Shown: positions 14,975-23,775, numbered from the stretch's first letter. The stretch is DNA of 64,000 nucleotides from Mucilaginibacter oryzae (GCF_003148845.1 NZ_QGHA01000001.1:868001-932000); one strand, 5' to 3'. A program made the numbers and translations. The notes: generated by a model from the sequence alone, not told the origin.

Positions 14975-16009
14975 TTGGAAATACCAAACATACAATCATC
15001 AAAACTATACGCGGCATTTGTTCTGTGCGGTTTGGCATGGGCTGCGTTGCAAACTTATATTATCCATAGTTTTGGGTTTGTTTGGTTTATTACCATAACC
15101 GATGGCTTACTTAGCGCCATATTATTATCGTGTGCCTGCTGGCTCATCAACAATAACCTGCGCTACTACCAACCGGGCAGGGGCAGTTACATTAACTTAT
15201 TTATATGGTGTGTTGCCCTGGCGGGGATATGCGCAGCCGGCTGCCGTTACCTGTTGCCATTAATCAATACCGACCCGATCTATAACAACTTCCTGGCCCA
15301 ATCATTAATGATCCGTTTCTTTACCGATTTTCTGGCCATAGGCTGGATGGCCATGATCAGTTTGTTATGGTACTCGCAACTGGATCAAAAAGAAACGTTG
15401 AAACGCAAAACCGAAGCCGAGCAGCTGGCCCGCGAAGCAGAGTTATATAACCTGAGGCAGCAATTGCAGCCCCACTTTCTATTCAACAGTCTTAATTCCA
15501 TCAACGCCCTTATTGGTTTTAAACCGGATGAAGCGCGGCGGATGATTCACCAGTTATCTGACTTTTTACGCGGCACCCTGAAAAAAGACGACCAATTGCA
15601 GGTTACCCTAACCGAAGAACTGGCTCATCTTAACCTTTATCTTGATATCGAAAAAGTACGTTTTGGTCACCGGTTGCAAACCGAAATCAGCTGCGATGCT
15701 TTGTGCGGTACAGCAACTCTGCCATCCATGCTGTTACAGCCATTGGTTGAAAACGCCATTAAATTTGGCTTGTACGATACCGTTGGTGAAGTAACGGTAA
15801 GCATACGTGGCGAAATGGAAGATGGGTATTTAACGCTGATGGTTCAAAACCCGTACGATCCTCAAACATCAAAACCTAAAAAAGGTACAGGTTTTGGTTT
15901 GCGGGGTGTGCAACGGCGGTTATATTTGCTGTACGCGCGCAACGATTTGATGGAAACGCACGCGAGCGACGATCTGTACACAACCATTATAAAAATACCG
16001 CAACTATGA
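14975..16009 (+). CDS. LytS/YehU-type sensor histidine kinase
   Basis: The protein has about 344 residues. Four N-terminal membrane helices span about residues 12-135, followed by a short coiled coil (KETLKRKTEAEQLAREAELY). The His_kinase domain has the phosphorylated histidine in LQPHFLFNSLNSINAL (about residue 167), an N box (LVENAIKFGL) and a G box (GTGFGLRGVQRR). No ATG fits. The first usable start is TTG 14975, and the next in-frame ATG lies inside the last membrane helix. Its stop overlaps the start of the response regulator gene. Confidence 0.9.
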   Translation: MEIPNIQSSKLYAAFVLCGLAWAALQTYIIHSFGFVWFITITDGLLSAILLSCACWLINNNLRYYQPGRGSYINLFIWCVALAGICAAGCRYLLPLINTDPIYNNFLAQSLMIRFFTDFLAIGWMAMISLLWYSQLDQKETLKRKTEAEQLAREAELYNLRQQLQPHFLFNSLNSINALIGFKPDEARRMIHQLSDFLRGTLKKDDQLQVTLTEELAHLNLYLDIEKVRFGHRLQTEISCDALCGTATLPSMLLQPLVENAIKFGLYDTVGEVTVSIRGEMEDGYLTLMVQNPYDPQTSKPKKGTGFGLRGVQRRLYLLYARNDLMETHASDDLYTTIIKIPQL

Positions 16010-16755
16010 AGCGAGCTTTAATTATTGACGATGAACCTTTGGCCCGCATGGTAGTGAGGGAATACCTGCTTGATTTTAAAGAAGATATTGAACTGATACA
16101 GGAATGTAACGACGGCTTTGAAGGCCTCAAAGCTATTCAGCAACATCAGCCCGACCTGGTTTTCCTGGATATCCAGATGCCCAAAATTACCGGATTTGAA
16201 ATGCTGGAGCTGGTTGAGCAACCGCCAGCCGTGATTTTTGCCACCGCCTTTGATGAGTACGCCATAAAAGCTTTTGAAGCCCACGCGGTTGATTACCTCT
16301 TAAAGCCCTTCAGCAAGGAACGCTTTAATAAAGCTGTAGAAAAGTTTTTGGCTACGGCCGCGCCGAAACCCGTAGCCAGGCAAACCGAAGAATTATTGGA
16401 AACTGCCGCCACACAATCGCCCGCACAACATGAACGCATAGTGGTAAAAACGGGTACCAAAGTAAAGATCATCCCTGTGGCCGATGTGGAGTACCTGCAG
16501 GCCGATGATGATTATGTAAGCGTGATCACCAAAGAAGGCTCATACCTTAAAAATAAAACCATGAGCTTTTTTGAGCAAACGCTCGATCCTAACCATTTTG
16601 TGCGCGTTCACCGCTCATATATTGTAGCGATACAACAAATTACCCGGATCGATCCGTATGAAAAAGATGCACATCTGGCCATATTGAAATCGGGAGCTAA
16701 AATCCCGGTGAGTAAAACGGGATACGTGAAGCTGAAACAGGTATTGGGGATATAA
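16006..16755 (+). CDS. LytTR-family response regulator
   Basis: The 249-residue protein has a receiver domain (residues 1-120). The acidic pocket is DDEP, the phosphorylated Asp lies in VFLDIQMP (about residue 52), and the Lys in LLKPF. A LytTR DNA-binding domain follows (about 145-248: IPVADVEYLQADDDYVSV and FVRVHRSYIVA). It overlaps the kinase gene by four bases (ATGA), so the two are co-translated. It probably binds promoters of envelope genes, possibly its own operon. Confidence 0.93.
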   Translation: MKRALIIDDEPLARMVVREYLLDFKEDIELIQECNDGFEGLKAIQQHQPDLVFLDIQMPKITGFEMLELVEQPPAVIFATAFDEYAIKAFEAHAVDYLLKPFSKERFNKAVEKFLATAAPKPVARQTEELLETAATQSPAQHERIVVKTGTKVKIIPVADVEYLQADDDYVSVITKEGSYLKNKTMSFFEQTLDPNHFVRVHRSYIVAIQQITRIDPYEKDAHLAILKSGAKIPVSKTGYVKLKQVLGI

Positions 16756-16757
16756 GC

Positions 16758-16843
16758 AGCCCCACCCAAACCCTCCCCGGAAGGGAGGGCTTTAGAATCA
16801 CTAAATAAAAGTCTCCCCTTCCGGGGGAGATTTAGAGGGGGCT
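16758..16843. repeat. Dispersed repeat, family R2
   Basis: The element starts CCCCACCCAAACCCTCCCCG and ends GGGGGAGATTTAGAGGGGGC. Internal inverted arms (GTCTCCCC...GGGGGAGAT) are present. Two more copies are at 54741-54840 and 56798-56885. Here it ends 5 bases before an ATG. Confidence 0.85.
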
Positions 16844-16848
16844 GGTTT

Positions 16849-17433
16849 ATGCTTTTCCACTTCAAAGATCAATTTCCGCATCTGAGCACTTATTGGGACA
16901 AGTATCTCCCCCATCAAAAGCGCCTTGAAGTACCTGCAAAAACTATTTTACTGGAAGAAGGGAAAGTATCACAGCAATACATCTACATAGAAAAAGGTTG
17001 CGTGCGCGCGTTTTTTAATAATAACGGCGATGACAAAACCCTTCAGTTCTTTTTTGAAAACGAAGGGCTTACCTCCCTCCCAAGCTTTGTTAACGATACC
17101 CCGAGCGACATCACTATCGAAACTTTAGAGCCATCTGTAATTTACCTGCTCCCTAAAAAATACGTTAGCCAACTGATGGACGAGGTAAGCCACGAACCCG
17201 GCTTTTTGAAAATGATGCTGCAGATTTTCGCCCGCAGGCAAATGCATTACAGCAGCTTACTCATCTCCTTTATCCGCGATACACCAGAACAACGTTATCA
17301 AAACCTGCTTACCGAACGCCCGCATATTGTGCAGCGCATACCGCAGCATTACATCGCCTCCTACCTGGGTGTAAGCACTGTACACTTAAGCCGCATTAAA
17401 AGTAAACTGGCAAAAGGTAAACCCCATTTTTAA
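16849..17433 (+). CDS. Crp/Fnr-family transcriptional regulator
   Basis: The 194-residue protein has a cyclic-nucleotide-binding-like beta roll (about residues 20-120: EEGKVSQQYIYIEKGCVRAF and LQFFFENE). A C-terminal HTH follows (IPQHYIASYLGVSTVHLSRIKSKL). No Cys cluster for Fe-S sensing is visible. The subgroup is common in Bacteroidetes, and its ligands are unknown. It stands before an oxidoreductase gene with an 18-bp perfect palindrome in between, which makes the oxidoreductase its likely target. Confidence 0.9.
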   Translation: MLFHFKDQFPHLSTYWDKYLPHQKRLEVPAKTILLEEGKVSQQYIYIEKGCVRAFFNNNGDDKTLQFFFENEGLTSLPSFVNDTPSDITIETLEPSVIYLLPKKYVSQLMDEVSHEPGFLKMMLQIFARRQMHYSSLLISFIRDTPEQRYQNLLTERPHIVQRIPQHYIASYLGVSTVHLSRIKSKLAKGKPHF

Positions 17434-17436
17434 ACT

Positions 17437-17454
17437 CGATAACATATGTTATCG
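17437..17454. promoter_or_regulatory. 18-bp perfect palindrome, probable operator
   Basis: CGATAACATATGTTATCG is fully self-complementary. It lies just after the Crp-type gene and overlaps the -33 region of the next gene's promoter. Confidence 0.65.
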
Positions 17455-17474
17455 TTACGCATAGCCGCCCCGCA

Positions 17475-17482
17475 TAGTTTTG
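17475..17482 (+). promoter_or_regulatory. -7 promoter element of the oxidoreductase gene
   Basis: TAGTTTTG matches TAnnTTTG exactly, 25 bases before the ATG at 17508. The -33 position is taken by the palindrome rather than by a good TTTG. Confidence 0.6.
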
Positions 17483-17507
17483 CTTCATCAAAAAAACAAA
17501 TAAAACG

Positions 17508-18479
17508 ATGAAAGCAGCAGTAATATATCAAAAAGGCGAAATGCCCCAATACACAGATTTTCCCGAGCCCGTTGTTGAAAACCCTGATGAAGTATTAGTA
17601 ACCGTTAAAGCCGTAGCCATAAAACATTTTGATAAAGGCCGCGCGGCAGGCACACACTATTCAAGCGAAAAAAATCAAACAACCGGCCAGGTACCAGGCG
17701 GCGATGGCGTATGCCTGTTACCCGATGGTACACGCGTTTACGGCATGGGTGTAAGCGGCATGCTGGCCCAAAAAGCAACCATTAATAAAAACAGGATGGT
17801 TAAACTACCTGATGGGCTTAGCGACGCGGAGGCTGCCTCACTGCCCAACGCAATAATTGGCGCGGCCATGGGTTTAAGGTTTAAAGCCGAAATACAACCC
17901 GGCGATGTAGTATTAATAAACGGCGCGACAGGTTTTACCGGGCGGGTAGCGATACAAATTGCCAAACACTACGGTGCCGGCAAAGTGATTGCTACGGGCC
18001 GAAACCAGCAATCGCTTAATGAATTGTTAGCACTTGGCGCAGATGAGGTGATTTCCGTTTTACAGGATGATGAACAATTTACAACACAGATCAAAACCAT
18101 CCACGCGCAAACCTCTATCGACATAGTAATTGATTATTTATGGGGGCATACCGCCGAAATGATATTAGCTTGTTTAAAGGGCGAGGGCTCATTCACCAAC
18201 CGCACGAGGTATGTATCCGTTGGTAGTATGGGTGGTGATATTATCCAATTATCAGCCGCTAACCTGCGGAGTGTTGATTTGCAATTAAGCGGGTCCGGCC
18301 TTGGAGCTTGGTCAAAAAAACAAGTTGGTTTGGTTTTCAGTGAGATTTTGCCGGAGATGTTTCAGTTGGCTGTTGAGGGCAGGCTAAAGGTTGAGACAGT
18401 GAATGTTGAATTGGAAAACATAGCCGGATTATGGGATTTGGATGTGCCGGGAGGTAAGCGGTTGGTGGTGATGATATAG
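17508..18479 (+). CDS. Zinc-independent MDR oxidoreductase (quinone oxidoreductase-like)
   Basis: The 323-residue protein belongs to the medium-chain dehydrogenase/reductase superfamily. It has a GroES-like N-terminal domain and a Rossmann domain with GATGFTGRVAIQIAKHYGAG (about residues 145-164). The structural-zinc cysteines of alcohol dehydrogenases are absent, so it resembles NADPH quinone oxidoreductases. The start follows a canonical -7 element and a palindrome, and the Crp-type gene upstream is a likely regulator. The physiological substrate is unknown. Confidence 0.85.
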   Translation: MKAAVIYQKGEMPQYTDFPEPVVENPDEVLVTVKAVAIKHFDKGRAAGTHYSSEKNQTTGQVPGGDGVCLLPDGTRVYGMGVSGMLAQKATINKNRMVKLPDGLSDAEAASLPNAIIGAAMGLRFKAEIQPGDVVLINGATGFTGRVAIQIAKHYGAGKVIATGRNQQSLNELLALGADEVISVLQDDEQFTTQIKTIHAQTSIDIVIDYLWGHTAEMILACLKGEGSFTNRTRYVSVGSMGGDIIQLSAANLRSVDLQLSGSGLGAWSKKQVGLVFSEILPEMFQLAVEGRLKVETVNVELENIAGLWDLDVPGGKRLVVMI

Positions 18480-18496
18480 TACCTGCGCTTATAGTA

Positions 18497-18653
18497 CCCT
18501 ATGTCATTTCGACGAACGAGCGGGGAATTATGGGGTGGCGTGAGGAGAAATCTTGTACATCCTGCCTTAAAGTATGCAAAACCGCTGTGCAGGGAGTACA
18601 AGATTTCTCCATCGCCCCCATGCTCAACCCATTCCCGCTCAGTCAATGACATT
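18497..18653. repeat. Dispersed palindromic repeat, family R4
   Basis: The outer arms are ATGTCATTTCGACGAACGAG and a degenerate complement ending CAATGACAT. The inner arms are GGAGAAATCTTGTAC and GTACAAGATTTCTCC, which pair perfectly. A diverged copy is at 100-265. Confidence 0.8.
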
Positions 18654-18722
18654 TTTTTATTTTTACTGCTTACATAATCATTCCCCTGGTTTTCCGTTAT
18701 CCATGGAAATCAATCACAATAA

Positions 18723-19430
18723 ATGCCTAAACTCATTACCCTTCTGCTATCGTTACTGTTGATAGCGCCGCCTAAAACCGAAATTCCCGACAGCAAACGA
18801 GCCAGCGATGTACGCGAAAAAGTATGGCCCAAACTACAGCAGGAACTTAAAAACAAAGGTCTTGCAATTAACGGCGCGCCGGTTTATATCCGCATCATTA
18901 AAGATTTAAGCATCCTGGAACTTTGGGTAAAACAAGGTAACAGGTACAAGTTGTTTAAAACTTATGAGGTGTGTAGCTATTCAGGCGGCCTGGGCACCAA
19001 AACCCGCGATGGCGATGGTAAAAGCCCCGAAGGTTTTTATACCATCGAACCGAAACAACTTAACCCCGTAAGCAATTATTACCTCGCTATTAATGTTGGC
19101 TATCCTAATAAAGTGGAACAATTAAAGGGTTATACCGGCAGCGCCATTATGGTTCACGGACATTGTGAATCGATAGGCTGCTACGCCATGACCGATGCGC
19201 GGATTGAAGAAATTTACACCCTGGTTTATCAGGCCTTTGCTGGCGGACAGCAAAGAATAAGGGTTGATATTTTTCCTTTCCGTATGGAGGATGCACGGTT
19301 AAAAACCTATATCGCATACTACCCAAACCAGGTACCCTTTTGGCGAACTTTAAAACCCGGATATGATTTATTTGAAAAAAACAGGATTCCGGCCGATTAT
19401 CACGTTAAGGGTAAAGATTACGCATTTTGA
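18723..19430 (+). CDS. L,D-transpeptidase (YkuD family)
   Basis: The 235-residue protein begins with a signal-like hydrophobic segment (residues 3-16) and acts in the periplasm. It has the YkuD catalytic motif HGHCESIGCYAMTD, with the nucleophile Cys in SIGC. Such enzymes form 3-3 peptidoglycan cross-links or attach proteins to the wall. The surrounding KTRDGDGKSPEGFYTIEPK block is typical of the murein-endopeptidase-like subgroup (YafK). It is probably monocistronic. Confidence 0.9.
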   Translation: MPKLITLLLSLLLIAPPKTEIPDSKRASDVREKVWPKLQQELKNKGLAINGAPVYIRIIKDLSILELWVKQGNRYKLFKTYEVCSYSGGLGTKTRDGDGKSPEGFYTIEPKQLNPVSNYYLAINVGYPNKVEQLKGYTGSAIMVHGHCESIGCYAMTDARIEEIYTLVYQAFAGGQQRIRVDIFPFRMEDARLKTYIAYYPNQVPFWRTLKPGYDLFEKNRIPADYHVKGKDYAF

Positions 19431-19516
19431 CGGCTTACCATGAATACCATATTTGGGGCAACATTAACAACGATACTTTAATCGTATTAATACCTGAGTT
19501 TTTGAAAAACTAACAA

Positions 19517-19798
19517 ATGAGAAAAGTGCTAACCGAGGCAGGAATATTTTTATTAAACCTTGCTACGATATTTATTTTCCAAATCTTATCTCCATTCGTA
19601 ATATTCTTTTTGTACGGCGAAGGTGTTTCAGCAGATAAGCAGTACCAACGGTGGCCAATAATATTTGCGGCTATTCAAATATTGATTGTTGTTATCCTTT
19701 ATGCAAATAAAGTCCTTTACAAAAGGAAACTCTCTTTAATTTTAAGCATAACAACTATCGTGGCCTTTTGCTTATACTTTATTTGTAATAGCATCTAA
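19517..19798 (+). CDS. Small membrane protein, unknown
   Basis: The 93-residue protein has three hydrophobic segments (about residues 9-30, 48-65 and 72-92), so it is an inner-membrane protein. I recognise no family. It is convergent with the flavin reductase gene and ends 9 bases from that gene's stop. Confidence 0.55.
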   Translation: MRKVLTEAGIFLLNLATIFIFQILSPFVIFFLYGEGVSADKQYQRWPIIFAAIQILIVVILYANKVLYKRKLSLILSITTIVAFCLYFICNSI

Positions 19799-19806
19799 CA
19801 CGAGGT

Positions 19807-20697
19807 TTACTCTATCAGCAATACCATCAGTGCCTCTTCTACCTTATTAGCATCAAGCAATTGTTTGGCTTTTAAATGCAATTGTAACTCGCGGGTTTGG
19901 CTATCGCCAATGGTAGCATCCAGCACTTCTTTAATTTCGGGTGTAAGCGCAAAAGCTTCAACGGCTTCATCGGTAGGCATAAACTCCAGGTTACCCAATT
20001 GCCCCAGGTTATTACCGGTAAGCACCCTCGAGTTACGGATGGCGTAAGGCAGTGCATCAACACCGATACCTATTTTAATATTAGGTTTGGCTATCTTGAA
20101 TAAACTCTCTGCAGTAACCCGGCAATACCAATCGCCGCCCAAACGGGCAACATGATCCATTTTGGTCTGATCTATTGTACCATCCGGATTCAAAACAGTA
20201 TCGCTGATGTGGATCCGCTTAATTTCAGCAAGCACCAGGTTTCCGGCACCGGCATCTTCTCCCAAAGCAATCACTTCTTTCACCACGCATTCCAGTTGTA
20301 CATAGGATTCGGCTACGCGCGGTGGTTTAACCAATTGGGACGGTACAGGTGTAAGGCCTGACTTTATAAACTCGTTCACCCCCTGCGCGTACTCCACGCT
20401 GGAAAGCGAGGTTTGCTGCACCATATCGTAATTAATAATATTGATCACGCATTCGGGTACTTCCCGGATATTTTCGAGGGTGTGCTTGGTGGTATTATCC
20501 CTTACCCTGCGCGATGGTGAGAAAATGCATATGGGTGGGTTTACGCTGAAAATATTAAAATAGCTAAAGGGGCTTAAGTTTACGTTGCCCGCCGTATCAA
20601 TGGTAGATGCGAGGCAGATCGGTCGCGGGGCTACTATAAAGTTAAGATAACTTTGAAGCTGAATGGGTGATATATCGGATGGCGTGATGGTGGGCAT
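19807..20697 (-). CDS. Flavin reductase family protein (DIM6/NTAB)
   Basis: With the ATG at 20697 the protein has 296 residues. A longer frame from 20730 would read into an R3 repeat (MPRNDVFKREP), so the internal start is preferred. The FMN-binding split-barrel core is visible: FIVAPRPICLASTIDTAGN and NLSPFSYFNIFSVNPP. The C-terminal 80 residues are helical and outside the core. Members transfer electrons to flavin or act as flavoprotein oxygenase partners. It is followed upstream by a FAH-family gene on the same strand, separated by an R3 repeat, suggesting a shared role in aromatic breakdown. Confidence 0.85.
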   Translation of the reverse strand: MPTITPSDISPIQLQSYLNFIVAPRPICLASTIDTAGNVNLSPFSYFNIFSVNPPICIFSPSRRVRDNTTKHTLENIREVPECVINIINYDMVQQTSLSSVEYAQGVNEFIKSGLTPVPSQLVKPPRVAESYVQLECVVKEVIALGEDAGAGNLVLAEIKRIHISDTVLNPDGTIDQTKMDHVARLGGDWYCRVTAESLFKIAKPNIKIGIGVDALPYAIRNSRVLTGNNLGQLGNLEFMPTDEAVEAFALTPEIKEVLDATIGDSQTRELQLHLKAKQLLDANKVEEALMVLLIE

Positions 20698-20714
20698 GGG
20701 CTCTCTCTTAAAGA

Positions 20715-20808
20715 CGTCATTGCGAGGCACGAAGCAATCGCAAACTTTACAGGGCGACCTGATTGGTTTCTCTGCCTATTGGCGATTGCTTCGTACCTCG
20801 CAATGACG
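20715..20808. repeat. Dispersed palindromic repeat, family R3
   Basis: CGTCATTGCGAGGCACGAAG and its near-complement at 20784-20808 flank a 45-base centre. It is the second copy of the family seen at 9478-9572, here between two genes of one probable operon. Confidence 0.8.
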
Positions 20809-20829
20809 ATTGGTTGTATATCGTAAAGA

Positions 20830-21825
20830 TTACTTTTTCAACTTCAATATCGAAAAATCACTATCAGCTTTTTTAATAATATTACCCAACATACCCAAAC
20901 CGGTTACTTCCATTTCTACCAGATCGCCGGGCTGCAACCACTGTGGTTCGTAATCAGCATTATTAAGTACGCCGGTGCCGTTAAGCTCCAGGAAACAGCC
21001 GGTACCAACTGTGCCCGAGCCTATCACATCGCCGGGTAGCACATCGCAGCCATAGGCGGCGCGTTCAATAATTTCGGCGAAAGTCCAGTCCATATCGGCC
21101 ATATTACCTGCCGATACCTGCTTGCCGTTTACTACGCATTTCATCTCTAAGTTATAGGCATTGCCTGTATGACCAGACTTTGCGGGCACTTTATATTGTT
21201 CCAGTTCATCGGGCGTTACCAGCCAGGGGCCAATCACTGTCGAAAAATCTTTACCCTTCGCCGGACCAAGATTCAGCAGCATTTCTTCCATTTGCAGGGT
21301 GCGGGCACTCATATCATTCATAATCATATACCCGGCAATAAAACTATCGGCTTCGGCAGCAGTAATGTTGCGCCCTTTTTTATTCAGTACAACCGCTACT
21401 TCCAGTTCAAAATCCAGCTTCTGAAAATGATCGGGCATACACTCAATTTCTCCCGGGCCTTGTATCGCGTTATGGTTGGTGAAATAAAATATAGGGTACC
21501 GGTCAAATTCGGGTATCATATCCAGCTTGCGGTTGCGGCGGGCTGAAGCCACGTGCTGACGGAAAGCGTATCCATCCCTGCACGATGTTGGGTGCGGTAC
21601 CGGGGCCATCAACTCAAAAAACAACTCTTCTTTAGCTTCGATCTTTCCGGTTCGGATGTCTTCATTAACCCGCATAGCGTGATCCATCAGTTCGGCACCT
21701 CCCCATAAAAACTCGTTCATATTATCGGGAATCAGCTTATCGCAGGAATTGAGGTTGTAGATATGGCCATTAACAAAAACACCAAGGTGTTCACGGTCTT
21801 CAGTTTTATAGGATACTAATTTCAT
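20830..21825 (-). CDS. Fumarylacetoacetate hydrolase family protein
   Basis: The 331-residue protein has the FAH fold. The metal-binding motif DFELEVAVVLNKKGRNI supplies the acidic ligands, and GYMIMNDMSARTLQ and GPWLVTPDEL follow. The opening MKLVSYKTEDREHLGVFVNG is typical of Bacteroidetes members near tyrosine-catabolism genes. It probably cleaves fumarylacetoacetate to fumarate and acetoacetate. The other homogentisate-pathway genes are not in this window, so substrate assignment is inference. Confidence 0.85.
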   Translation of the reverse strand: MKLVSYKTEDREHLGVFVNGHIYNLNSCDKLIPDNMNEFLWGGAELMDHAMRVNEDIRTGKIEAKEELFFELMAPVPHPTSCRDGYAFRQHVASARRNRKLDMIPEFDRYPIFYFTNHNAIQGPGEIECMPDHFQKLDFELEVAVVLNKKGRNITAAEADSFIAGYMIMNDMSARTLQMEEMLLNLGPAKGKDFSTVIGPWLVTPDELEQYKVPAKSGHTGNAYNLEMKCVVNGKQVSAGNMADMDWTFAEIIERAAYGCDVLPGDVIGSGTVGTGCFLELNGTGVLNNADYEPQWLQPGDLVEMEVTGLGMLGNIIKKADSDFSILKLKK

Positions 21826-22069
21826 GAGGTCAGTTCATTGGTATGTGTCAAAGCTAATGAATTTGAGTGATTAGGTGAGTAGTTGTCTGAATCAGAATTT
21901 TCAGGATGTTAGAATGAAAGTGCACAATTTTAAATGAGTAAAGGCAATTATAATTTCAGATAGATCACCAATTATTGGTTTCTCTTGTTAGCTATCTCTT
22001 TACATATTATGGAAATTCTCACATTCTGAAAATTCTTGGTTATCCACTTGCTGCGGGCATCTGTTTTTT

Positions 22070-22270
22070 TTAAAGCGATTCATCAACGATGCTCCAGTCT
22101 TTTTCGATATAAATATTGGTCACTTTGTTTCGCTGATCCACATGATTAAGCGCCAGGGCGACATCGTCCTTGTTCATGCGGCATTTGTTCCGTGCGAGGT
22201 TACCAAAGCTGTGTTGTGCCCAATAATAAGTTATGCCGGATAATTCAGTATTCTTATTAACCATTTCCAT
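22070..22270 (-). pseudogene. C-terminal fragment of a tyrosine integrase
   Basis: The 66 residues cover the catalytic end of a Bacteroidetes phage-type integrase: ITYYWAQHSFGNLARNKC, then LALNHVD and IYIEKDWSIVD with the active-site tyrosine. The conserved Arg of the ARHSF box is Gln here. The preceding reading frame stays open for about 75 bases but contains no recognisable integrase core. It is a relic, on the same strand as the truncated integrase at 42552 but belonging to a different, older element. Confidence 0.75.
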
Positions 22271-22862
22271 TCCTGCCTTAATGGCCTGGTATAAAGCCTG
22301 TGGACGGCAAAAACGGGTATGAAGTTTGTTATGGTTAAGCGAACTTTTGCATGCGATGCCTACGGCTGAAAATTGGAATTTGGCCGATGTTTGAGTATTT
22401 CACCAGCCCCTAAAAGGTCGCAGGCATTTCGGCACGGCTACCTGGCACAACCTTGCTTTTTGTGGTGTTTGTGGATTTTAATACCTACAGTAGACGTAAC
22501 ATAATCTCTTTTGGCGAAAGAGGTAAAATAGTTTTGTGCACTATTTATGCCCTTTTTAGCGGGGTTAAACAAAAATTATGTAAAAGCTATCGGAACGGAT
22601 CGTTCCTGAAAGTCGGCATTAGCCATTAGAATTGCCAAAATATATGAAAAAAGGCCATCTTCTTACTGAAGATGACCTTTTTCTTACTTGTGGTGGCTAC
22701 TTTACAAATTTCGAACCATTTCCTATCTGATTTGCGTTTAATAGCCGATTTAGACTTAAATTGAAAAGGTTCAATAAAGAAAAATAGTTTGTTGTGTAAG
22801 TGTTTATCAAATCAAAACTTCAATATCTTTAAATAATCACAATCGATTATACTATCTTTAAC
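22271..22862. other. Decayed element end between integrase relic and lipoprotein gene
   Basis: No intact gene is visible. From 22648 the order hairpin AAAAAGGCCATC..., then ACTTGTGGTGGCTAC (22686-22700) repeats the order at 43705-43756 (hairpin, then ACTTGTGGTACCAAC). This is probably the old end of an element related to the present island. Confidence 0.5.
22648..22682 (-). terminator. Hairpin like the one next to the island integrase
   Basis: AAAAAGGCCATCTTC pairs with GAAGATGACCTTTTT with one mismatch. It closely resembles the hairpin at 43705-43741. Confidence 0.7.
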
Positions 22863-23567
22863 ATGCCGAAAAACCATATCCTTTTCTTATTTACATTAAC
22901 AGTATTTCTTTGCGGATGTACGAATAATGCCAGAACCAACAGCGCAGTCACATCTCATATTGTTGTTAAAAATGTAGCAAAACCCGACAAGGTGAACGTT
23001 CTATTGACAGACAGCGCAAAACTATTAAAACATTTAGATAGCTTACCTAAGGCTACCTTTCCTCGTATTGTTTCTGATTGGAACAGAGGAGCGCCAAATA
23101 TCAATCTCGCAGAATTCAAAACGAAAACCTTATTCAAATTATCATACAAACGCATTCCCAGAGCGATAGGTGGGGCAGGGATTGACGACGAAAGAATTGA
23201 CTCTACCTTTAACCTTTGCGATACTAATTACAGAGCCAATTGGTTCTTAGTTGCTAAAACACCCAAATTCTTTGTTGTTGAGGTTGATGATAACTACTTA
23301 TTATTAGTAACAATAGATTACAATTTAAACGTGATAGAGGCAATCCACATTGCTGCTGCTGATCCTTCAGGTAATAATCATTTCCACGGTGAACTTACTT
23401 CAACTATTTATAAAAACTTAAAAATTGTGTTGCATTATGCTTATTCACAGCAAGGTGGCGAAGAAGAGCATTACAGGACAGAAAATGAAGACGACATATG
23501 GCGGATTAATAAAAGTGGACACTTTAAGGCGATTAGGTATAGGCCCGATGGCGTAACAAACTTTTAA
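22863..23567 (+). CDS. Lipoprotein of unknown function
   Basis: The 234-residue protein has a lipoprotein signal: the hydrophobic stretch HILFLFTLTVFL and the lipobox CGC with Cys19. The remainder is soluble and mixed alpha/beta. I recognise no family. It lies between a relic of an older element and the left end of the tRNA-Phe island, so it may be cargo of the older element. A TATCTTTA sequence about 6 bases before the ATG may be a weak -7 element. Confidence 0.6.
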   Translation: MPKNHILFLFTLTVFLCGCTNNARTNSAVTSHIVVKNVAKPDKVNVLLTDSAKLLKHLDSLPKATFPRIVSDWNRGAPNINLAEFKTKTLFKLSYKRIPRAIGGAGIDDERIDSTFNLCDTNYRANWFLVAKTPKFFVVEVDDNYLLLVTIDYNLNVIEAIHIAAADPSGNNHFHGELTSTIYKNLKIVLHYAYSQQGGEEEHYRTENEDDIWRINKSGHFKAIRYRPDGVTNF

Positions 23568-23658
23568 TAGCCTACTGCAAAATAGCCTTGTTGAATAGCA
23601 GACGATAACATCACCTAATCATTCAGCGTGTGATATGTGTTTTTATCATCAAACAAAA

Positions 23659-23686
23659 AAGCCCTCAGAATTTAATCTGAAGGCTT
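23659..23686 (-). terminator. Terminator downstream of the truncated tRNA-Phe
   Basis: AAGCCCTCAGA pairs with TCTGAAGGCTT (one mismatch) and is followed on the minus strand by a T tract. It probably was the native tRNA-Phe terminator before the island arrived. Confidence 0.7.
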
Positions 23687-23724
23687 ATGAAACTTTTTGA
23701 ATTAAAATCCCATATGGGATATTT

Positions 23725-23775
23725 TTGTGGTACCAACTGGGATCGAACCAGTGACACAAGGATTTTCAGTCCTTT
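23725..23775 (-). repeat. Left attachment site: duplicated 3' part of tRNA-Phe
   Basis: These 51 bases are identical to 43746-43796. They contain tRNA-Phe from before the anticodon stem to the 3' end (48 nt) plus 3 bases. The 5' part of the tRNA is missing, so this copy is not a functional tRNA. It marks the left border of the island. Confidence 0.9.

Noticed and set aside
21169..21546. 125-residue plus-strand frame inside the FAH gene
   Set aside because: Antisense shadow of a well-supported enzyme.
23725..23775. A second tRNA-Phe gene
   Set aside because: Only the 3' 48 nt are present. The acceptor 5' strand and D arm are missing, so it is an attachment site, not a tRNA.
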